Shown here: piece after piece, positions 1 through 4,295 of the stretch
How the letters are laid out: each line of letters starts with the position of its first letter
Numbering within the stretch: the stretch's first letter is position 1
Source of the DNA: Flavobacteriales bacterium UBA2040
GTDB taxonomy: Bacteria > Bacteroidota > Bacteroidia > Flavobacteriales_D > Crocinitomicaceae
Direction of reading: 5' to 3'
Assembly: GCA_002332715.1 (NCBI GenBank)
Contig: DDBE01000195.1
Location: 2,349 to 8,645, forward strand
Length of the DNA stretch: 6,297 nucleotides
Notes under the pieces: generated by a model
The model's input: only the letters and a program-made list of their open reading frames with translations
The model's database searches: none
Told to the model about the DNA's origin: nothing
Translations under genes and position numbers: made by a program

Positions 1-186
1 CTTCCATTCAGAAATATACTGCTTCGCGATTTCAGAAAAAATAACTGTCTTTCCACCTCCAGTGGGGAGTTGGTACAACAAATTAAAGTTCTTGCCGTTT
101 TTTTTGAGCTCTTCGAGTATTGAACTTACTGTATTTTCTTGAAAAGGGTAAAGCGTTTTTGCTTCGTATAGTTGAGTATCGATCAT
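1..186 (-). CDS. DEAD/DEAH-type superfamily 2 helicase, N-terminal fragment
   Basis: This is the N-terminal part of an ATP-dependent superfamily 2 helicase, which would unwind or translocate on nucleic acid in the cytoplasm. Reading the minus strand from the ATG at 186-184 gives 62 uninterrupted residues to the window edge, so the 3' end of the gene is outside. Residues 11-16 (TLYPFQ) resemble the RxYQ element that precedes motif I in SSL2/RadD-like and restriction-subunit-like helicases. Residues 41-47 (PTGGGKT) are a canonical Walker A motif, followed by VIFSEIAKQY, as is common in this group. The DEAD/DEAH box and later motifs are not in the window, so the subfamily and nucleic-acid substrate cannot be settled; a RadD-like role is only one possibility. 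It is divergent from trxB, with its own promoter at 211-240 and a short leader of about 20 bases. An in-frame TTG at 201-199 lies only a few bases from the predicted transcript start, so the ATG is preferred. Confidence 0.85.
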   Translation of the reverse strand, partial: MIDTQLYEAKTLYPFQENTVSSILEELKKNGKNFNLLYQLPTGGGKTVIFSEIAKQYISEWK

Positions 187-210
187 TCGTATCTTATCCA
201 AAATGGGCTA

Positions 211-240
211 CAAAAATACCGCCTTTATTCTGTATATCAA
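211..240 (-). promoter_or_regulatory. Bacteroidota-type promoter for the helicase gene
   Basis: On the minus strand TTG (240-238, within a longer TTTTG) is followed by a 19-base spacer and then TATTTTTG (218-211). This matches exactly the Bacteroidota vegetative consensus TTG-N17-23-TAnnTTTG. The transcript is inferred to start near 204-207, giving a leader of about 20 bases before the ATG at 186. No Shine-Dalgarno sequence is evident. Confidence 0.7.
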
Positions 241-291
241 AACGATGTTAATGCTTTGTTAGTAAATCTTAAAGAATCCAAGTATTATTGC

Positions 292-314
292 ATTGTAGAC
301 CTCCTTTTTACAAT
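292..314. promoter_or_regulatory. Possible operator dyad upstream of trxB
   Basis: ATTGTA (292-297) and TACAAT (309-314) form a perfect 6-bp inverted repeat with an 11-base spacer. Its near edge lies 29 bases upstream of the trxB -7 element (344-351), a reasonable place for a regulator to bind. The arms are short and AT-rich, so chance is a real alternative. No specific regulator is implied by the sequence. Confidence 0.2.
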
Positions 315-343
315 CATTAACTAAAAAGTGAAAGGAAAACTGC

Positions 344-351
344 TATTTTTG
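344..351 (+). promoter_or_regulatory. -7 element of the trxB promoter
   Basis: TATTTTTG fits TAnnTTTG exactly and is identical to the -7 element of the divergent helicase promoter. There is no TTG at the expected 17-23 bases upstream; the nearest candidates are TTA at 318-320 (23-base spacer) and GTG at 328-330 (13-base spacer). The promoter may therefore be weak or need an activator. The transcript is inferred to start near 355-358, giving a leader of about 25 bases. Confidence 0.55.
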
Positions 352-360
352 CGTCCACTT

Positions 361-366
361 AAGGAG
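361..366 (+). promoter_or_regulatory. Shine-Dalgarno-like AAGGAG before trxB
   Basis: AAGGAG is complementary to the anti-Shine-Dalgarno sequence but lies 14 bases before the ATG at 381, longer than the usual 5-9. None of the other well-supported starts in this window has such a motif, as expected for Bacteroidota, so it may be fortuitous. No better-spaced in-frame start is available nearby. Confidence 0.3.
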
Positions 367-380
367 AATTAAAGAACATT

Positions 381-1328
381 ATGAGCGAAATAGAAAAAGT
401 ACAATGCCTGATCATTGGATCTGGACCAGCGGGATATACAGCGGCAATTTATGCAGCTAGAGCAGATATGAAACCATTAATGTATCAAGGCATGCAACCT
501 GGTGGACAATTAACAACTACTAATGAAGTTGAAAACTTTCCAGGATATCCTGATGGCATAACTGGACCAGCAATGATGATGGAACTTGAGGCTCAAGCGA
601 AGCGTTTCGAAACAGATGTTCGATTTGGGTTTATTGATAAAGTTGACTTTTCGGGTGATATTCACAAATGTTGGACAGAATCAGGAAAAGAAATTCATGC
701 TGAAACGGTTATTATTTCTACAGGCGCAACTGCCAAATACCTTGGATTAGAAAGCGAACAAAAGTTTTTGAAAAATGGTGGTGGAGTTTCGGCTTGCGCT
801 ATTTGTGACGGATTCTTTTACAGAGGTCAAGAAACAGTAATCGTAGGAGCAGGTGATTCAGCTTGCGAGGAAGCACATTATTTATCAAAACTGTGTACGA
901 AAGTAACCATGTTGGTGCGTCGAGATGAGTTTAGAGCTTCTAAAATCATGGCTGAACGAGTTAAAAACACGAAGAATATTGAGATTATATACAATACGGA
1001 TACTGTTGAAGTATTAGGTGATGATGTTGTAACGGGCGTAAAAGCAAAAAACAACAAAACGGGCGAAGAAATTACAATTCCAGCTACTGGATTCTTTGTT
1101 GCAATCGGTCACAAACCCAATACAGACATTTTTGCGGATTACATCAATTTAGATGACACCGGTTACATCAAGTATGAAAAACCAGGCACTTCCTATACAA
1201 ATGTACCGGGTGTTTTTGTTGCAGGAGATGCAGCAGACAAAACGTATCGTCAAGCGGTAACAGCTGCAGGCACTGGATGCATGGCCGCTTTGGATGCAGA
1301 GCGTTATCTTTCTGCAAAAGGACATTAA
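381..1328 (+). CDS. trxB: Thioredoxin reductase (NADPH)
   Basis: This 315-residue protein is the low-molecular-weight bacterial thioredoxin reductase, a cytoplasmic FAD enzyme that passes electrons from NADPH to oxidised thioredoxin. The length is typical. The FAD-binding Rossmann motif GSGPAG is at residues 13-18, followed by the family's YTAAIYAARA. The redox-active CAIC-DG is at 139-144 (C139 and C142), inside the inserted NADPH domain. The NADPH-binding GAGDSA is at 156-161 and the 2'-phosphate-binding RRDEFRAS at 180-187. GHKPNT (243-248), GVFVAGD (277-283) and the RQAVTAAGTGCMAA segment (290-303) complete the FAD domain. The central active-site residue is Ile where E. coli has Thr, a common variation. 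The gene stands alone: it diverges from the helicase gene and converges on pcm, ending at the strong terminator at 1344-1382. The ATG at 381 gives the usual short N-terminus ahead of the FAD motif. Confidence 0.97.
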   Translation: MSEIEKVQCLIIGSGPAGYTAAIYAARADMKPLMYQGMQPGGQLTTTNEVENFPGYPDGITGPAMMMELEAQAKRFETDVRFGFIDKVDFSGDIHKCWTESGKEIHAETVIISTGATAKYLGLESEQKFLKNGGGVSACAICDGFFYRGQETVIVGAGDSACEEAHYLSKLCTKVTMLVRRDEFRASKIMAERVKNTKNIEIIYNTDTVEVLGDDVVTGVKAKNNKTGEEITIPATGFFVAIGHKPNTDIFADYINLDDTGYIKYEKPGTSYTNVPGVFVAGDAADKTYRQAVTAAGTGCMAALDAERYLSAKGH

Positions 1329-1343
1329 CTTAGAAAATATCAA

Positions 1344-1382
1344 AAAAAAGGAGGGGCGAAAATTATTCGCCCCTCCTTTTTT
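1344..1382. terminator. Bidirectional intrinsic terminator between trxB and pcm
   Basis: A perfect 17-bp stem pairs 1344-1360 with 1366-1382 around a 5-base AATTA loop. The inner 12 bp include a GC-rich core (GGAGGGGCG), and the outer bases are an A-run on the left and a T-run on the right. It therefore reads as hairpin plus U-tract from either strand. It lies 15 bases after the trxB stop and 20 bases beyond the pcm stop, so it can serve both convergent genes. Confidence 0.93.
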
Positions 1383-1402
1383 GCCCTTATCTAGCCTTTT
1401 TT

Positions 1403-2047
1403 TCAATTCACCTTATCCTCAAGCATCGGTACAAATGAGAAATCGCCGTAGTCTTCTTCCTCGAATTCAGTTTCTGAAATCTTGATGTAACGCTTCATAC
1501 GCTGCACAGCTCCTTCTCCCAACGGAATTACGAGAATACCTCCTGTTTTCAATTGATCTTTCAATTCATCCGGAACAAAAGGCGCCCCGCACGTTACCAA
1601 GATCGAGTCGAATGGAGCAAATGCTGGCCAACCCTTGTATCCGTCTCCAAAAGATAATTTGGGATTGAAATTAAAATGATGGATTAGTTTTTTTGCCTTT
1701 AAATGTAATTCTTTGTGGCGCTCAATGGAGAACACCTTCGCTCCCATTTCGCACAAAATACTGGTCTGAAAACCAGAACCCGTGCCTATCTCAAGAATTT
1801 TATCTCGTTTCTTGATTTCCAATAACTGCGTCTGAAACGCAACGGTATAGGGATGGGAAATGGTTTGTCCGGCTCCAATCTGAAAAGCTTTGTTTGTGTA
1901 CGCTTGCTCCGTAAATGCTAGATCTAAAAAGAAATGACGGGGAATTGCTTGAAAAGCATCTGCAACCTTTTGACTTTCTATCCCTTTATCTATCAGCTCC
2001 TTAATGAGCAATTTACGCATTCCTTTATGCTTATATGAATCTTGCAT
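1403..2047 (-). CDS. pcm: Protein-L-isoaspartate O-methyltransferase
   Basis: This 214-residue protein is a SAM-dependent methyltransferase that methylates L-isoaspartyl residues in damaged proteins, starting their repair. The length is typical. The family signature is clear: IPRHFF (35-40), an AYTNKAFQIGAGQTISHPYTVA segment (49-70) for substrate binding, and SAM motif I LEIGTGSGFQ (85-94). These are followed by GDGYKGWP (134-141), FDSILVTCGAP (146-156) and LKTGGILVIPLGEG (166-179), and the C-terminal FSFVPML (203-209). Most relatives have ISQP where this protein has ISHP. It acts in the cytoplasm. The ATG at 2047-2045 is favoured because the N-terminal DSYKHKGMR resembles what I recall of Bacteroidota homologues, but the promoter sits only 4 bases away, implying almost no leader. 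A second Met (residue 10, codon at 2020-2018) would give 205 residues with a leader of about 27 bases. Confidence 0.95.
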   Translation of the reverse strand: MQDSYKHKGMRKLLIKELIDKGIESQKVADAFQAIPRHFFLDLAFTEQAYTNKAFQIGAGQTISHPYTVAFQTQLLEIKKRDKILEIGTGSGFQTSILCEMGAKVFSIERHKELHLKAKKLIHHFNFNPKLSFGDGYKGWPAFAPFDSILVTCGAPFVPDELKDQLKTGGILVIPLGEGAVQRMKRYIKISETEFEEEDYGDFSFVPMLEDKVN

Positions 2048-2051
2048 GTGG

Positions 2052-2081
2052 CAAAATTACGCTAATTCCCTTTTTACACAA
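2052..2081 (-). promoter_or_regulatory. Bacteroidota-type promoter for pcm
   Basis: On the minus strand TTG (2081-2079), a 19-base spacer and TAATTTTG (2059-2052) match TTG-N17-23-TAnnTTTG, with the same spacing as the helicase promoter. The -7 element ends 4 bases before the pcm ATG (2047), so the inferred transcript start falls on or next to the start codon. Confidence 0.65.
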
Positions 2082-2159
2082 GACTTACTTGCCAACAACC
2101 AACTGTTTATTTTGTCATTAATTAAACTTAAATCAATAAGCTTTTGGGCTTTAAATCTT

Positions 2160-2167
2160 TATATTTG
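2160..2167 (+). promoter_or_regulatory. -7 element of the carboxyltransferase operon promoter
   Basis: TATATTTG matches TAnnTTTG. The transcript is inferred to start near 2171-2174, 12-15 bases before the ATG at 2186. The only close TTG (2144-2146) has a 13-base spacer, shorter than usual, so the -33 half is unclear. This is the only promoter-like element seen ahead of the three-gene run 2186-6297. Confidence 0.5.
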
Positions 2168-2185
2168 AGCTCCGAAAATTATAGC

Positions 2186-3829
2186 ATGGCAATATCAAAA
2201 AAGGAACTCGAATTCAATAAAAACGAAGACCAAATTCGTTTAAAAATTTCCAATCTTGAACAAGAATTGGAAAAAGTTTACGAAGGTGGAGGAAAAAAAC
2301 GAATTGAAAAATTGCATGCTCAGGGCAAATTAACCGCTCGTGAACGAATCGATTTACTCGTTGACAAAAACTCTGAAAGAATCGAAATTGGTGCCTTTGC
2401 AGGTTACGGAATGTATGAAGAACATGGTGGATGTCCCGCTGGTGGTGTCGTAATTGAAATTGGATATATCTCTGGACATCAATGCGTAATCATTGCGAAT
2501 GATGCGACTGTGAAGGCTGGAGCTTGGTTCCCCATTACCGGAAAGAAAAATCTTCGCGCTCAGGAAATTGCCATGGACAACGATTTGCCGATTATCTATT
2601 TGGTCGATTCAGCAGGTGTTTTCTTACCGATGCAAGATGAAATCTTCCCAGACAAAGAACATTTTGGTCGTATTTTTCGCAACAATGCTGTAATGAGTTC
2701 ACGAGGAATTCTTCAGATTGCCGCGGTGATGGGAAGTTGTGTTGCGGGTGGTGCATATTTGCCTATAATGTCCGACGAAAGCCTGATTGTCAACAAAACA
2801 GGAACAATTTTCTTAGCTGGATCTTATTTGGTGAAAGCGGCTATTGGCGAAACAATCGACAATGAGACTTTAGGAGGCGCAACAACTCATACTGAGATTT
2901 CAGGAGTTTGTGATTACAATACCGAAAATGACGAAGACTGCTTGAAAACGATACGAACCTTGATGGATAAAATCGGTGATAAAGACAAAGCAGGTTTTGA
3001 CAGAAAAGAAGCGCTTGTTCCCAAAAGAAATTTGAAGGATGTATACGGGATTCTTCCTGCAGAGCGATCTAAGCCTTATGATATGAAGGAATTACTGACG
3101 TGTATAGTCGACGATTCTGAACTAACGGAATACAAAGCCAATTACGGAAAATCAATCATCTGTGCATATGCGAGGATTGATGGATGGAGCGTTGGAATTG
3201 TAGCAAACCAAAGAGAAATTGTTAAAAATGCCAAAGGTGAAATGCAATTTGGCGGCGTTATTTATTCTGATTCTGCAGATAAATCGGCTCGATTTATTAT
3301 GAATTGCAATCAAAAAAACATTCCCTTGGTTTTCTTCCAAGATGTATCTGGATTCATGGTCGGATCAAAAAGCGAACACGCCGGAATTATCAAAGATGGT
3401 GCAAAAATGGTAAGCGCCATGGCCAATTCTGTTGTCCCTAAATTTACAATTGTTGTTGGAAACTCATATGGTGCTGGAAACTATGCCATGTGCGGAAAAG
3501 CCTACGATCCAAGACTAATGCTCGCCTGGCCCACAGCAGAAATTGCCGTTATGTCTGGCGCTTCGGCAGCAAAAACGCTTTTATCTATTGAAGTTGCTTC
3601 TCTGAAGAAAAAAGGAGAGAAAATCACGAAAGAGTCAGAAGACGAATTGTACAACCGAATCAAGGATCGTTATGATAGTCAAATTAGCCCTTATTATGCC
3701 GCAAGTCGTTTATGGGTAGATGCTATAATCGACCCAGTAGATACACGAAAACACATCTCAATGGGGATAGAAATGGCCAACCATAAAAAAGCCGAAAGAG
3801 CTTACAATGTTGGAAATATTCAGACTTAA
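2186..3829 (+). CDS. Acyl-CoA carboxylase carboxyltransferase (beta) subunit, methylcrotonyl-CoA carboxylase type
   Basis: This 547-residue protein has two crotonase-fold halves that transfer CO2 from carboxybiotin to an acyl-CoA. The N-terminal half shows HAQGKLTARERIDLLVD (44-60), IIANDATVKAG (102-112), a LRAQEIA (123-129) segment, YLVDSAGVFLPMQDE (138-152), GSCVAGGAYLP (183-193) and MSDE (195-198). The C-terminal half shows DVSGFMVGSKSEHAG (386-400), IIKDGAKMVSAMA (401-413) and GNSYGAGNYAMCG (425-437). These glycine-rich loops supply the oxyanion holes. YGAGNYAMCG and FMVG resemble methylcrotonyl-CoA carboxylase (leucine breakdown) more than propionyl-CoA carboxylase, which has GFLPG and YGGAYDVM; the substrate is still inferred. 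The frame stays open upstream to a TTG at 2144, but that lies before the -7 element and adds 14 residues unlike the family, so ATG 2186 is chosen. No biotin carboxylase or biotin carrier gene is in the window. It heads a probable operon with the next two genes. Confidence 0.92.
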   Translation: MAISKKELEFNKNEDQIRLKISNLEQELEKVYEGGGKKRIEKLHAQGKLTARERIDLLVDKNSERIEIGAFAGYGMYEEHGGCPAGGVVIEIGYISGHQCVIIANDATVKAGAWFPITGKKNLRAQEIAMDNDLPIIYLVDSAGVFLPMQDEIFPDKEHFGRIFRNNAVMSSRGILQIAAVMGSCVAGGAYLPIMSDESLIVNKTGTIFLAGSYLVKAAIGETIDNETLGGATTHTEISGVCDYNTENDEDCLKTIRTLMDKIGDKDKAGFDRKEALVPKRNLKDVYGILPAERSKPYDMKELLTCIVDDSELTEYKANYGKSIICAYARIDGWSVGIVANQREIVKNAKGEMQFGGVIYSDSADKSARFIMNCNQKNIPLVFFQDVSGFMVGSKSEHAGIIKDGAKMVSAMANSVVPKFTIVVGNSYGAGNYAMCGKAYDPRLMLAWPTAEIAVMSGASAAKTLLSIEVASLKKKGEKITKESEDELYNRIKDRYDSQISPYYAASRLWVDAIIDPVDTRKHISMGIEMANHKKAERAYNVGNIQT

Positions 3830-3836
3830 AAACGCA

Positions 3837-4286
3837 ATGCAGGTTGAAATAAAACACTATAACGAAATCACATTAAACGAGTTTCACGACTTAATTGCTC
3901 TGCGGATTCAGGTTTTCGTAATTGAGCAAGACTGTCCTTATCAAGAATTGGACGGAAAAGACAAAATGGCTTATCACCTTATATTAAGGAACGTTGAAGG
4001 TGCAATAATTGGCACAACGAGGATTCTTCCTAAGGGTATCTCCTACTCAGAAATTGCAATTGGTCGAGTCGTGGTTGCTGAAAATTTCCGATATTTGAAA
4101 CTAGGTCATTTGTTAATGGAGAAAAGCATTGCGTTTATCGAAGAAAAATTCGGCAAACAAGATATCCGATTATCAGCGCAGACTCATCTTGTAAATTATT
4201 ATGCCACTCATGGCTTCACCTCTACTGGTAAAGAATATTTGGAAGATGGAATTCCACATACAGAAATGCTTTTAAACACACGTTAA
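3837..4286 (+). CDS. elaA: ElaA-family GNAT N-acetyltransferase
   Basis: This 149-residue protein is a GNAT-fold acetyltransferase of the ElaA type, expected to move an acetyl group from acetyl-CoA to an amine; the physiological substrate of the family is not firmly known. The ElaA hallmark near the N-terminus is LRIQVFVIEQDCPYQELDGKD (22-42). Motif A follows as IGRVVVAENFRYLKLGHLLM (75-94), where R85 and G90 match the RGEKVG-type acetyl-CoA loop of E. coli ElaA. SAQTHLVNYYATHGF (113-127) and the closing EDGIPHTEML (136-145) also match ElaA. An earlier in-frame ATG at 3807 would overlap the carboxyltransferase gene by 23 bases and add 10 residues. The ATG at 3837 gives a distance to the VIEQ motif close to that in E. 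coli ElaA and leaves a 7-base gap, so it is preferred. Translation is probably coupled to its neighbours. Confidence 0.88.
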   Translation: MQVEIKHYNEITLNEFHDLIALRIQVFVIEQDCPYQELDGKDKMAYHLILRNVEGAIIGTTRILPKGISYSEIAIGRVVVAENFRYLKLGHLLMEKSIAFIEEKFGKQDIRLSAQTHLVNYYATHGFTSTGKEYLEDGIPHTEMLLNTR

Positions 4287-4295
4287 TTATACAAA

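Noticed and set aside
141..147. G-rich/Walker-like coding in the helicase fragment as a hint of a defence system
   Set aside because: Only 62 residues are visible and they show a generic superfamily 2 helicase start. No nuclease, methylase or other defence partner is in the window, and the other neighbours are housekeeping genes.
139..297. CAIC in place of CATC in the thioredoxin reductase active site as a functional oddity
   Set aside because: The coding position corresponds to residues 139-142 (bases 795-806). The residue between the cysteines varies among bacterial TrxB proteins, so this is not unusual.
1149..1406. Open frame of 85 codons on the minus strand opposite the 3' end of trxB
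   Set aside because: It lies antisense to the conserved C-terminal FAD domain of trxB and runs across the terminator hairpin; its translation resembles no family. It is a shadow of the real gene.
2106..2114. TTTATTTTG as a second promoter between pcm and the carboxyltransferase gene
   Set aside because: It has one base too few between TA and TTTG for TAnnTTTG and would give a leader of about 70 bases, with a better element at 2160-2167.
3807..3836. Upstream ATG for the ElaA-type acetyltransferase, preceded by a weak GAAAGAG
   Set aside because: It would overlap the carboxyltransferase gene and add 10 residues not matched in E. coli ElaA. The ATG at 3837 fits the family length better, though the overlap start cannot be fully excluded.
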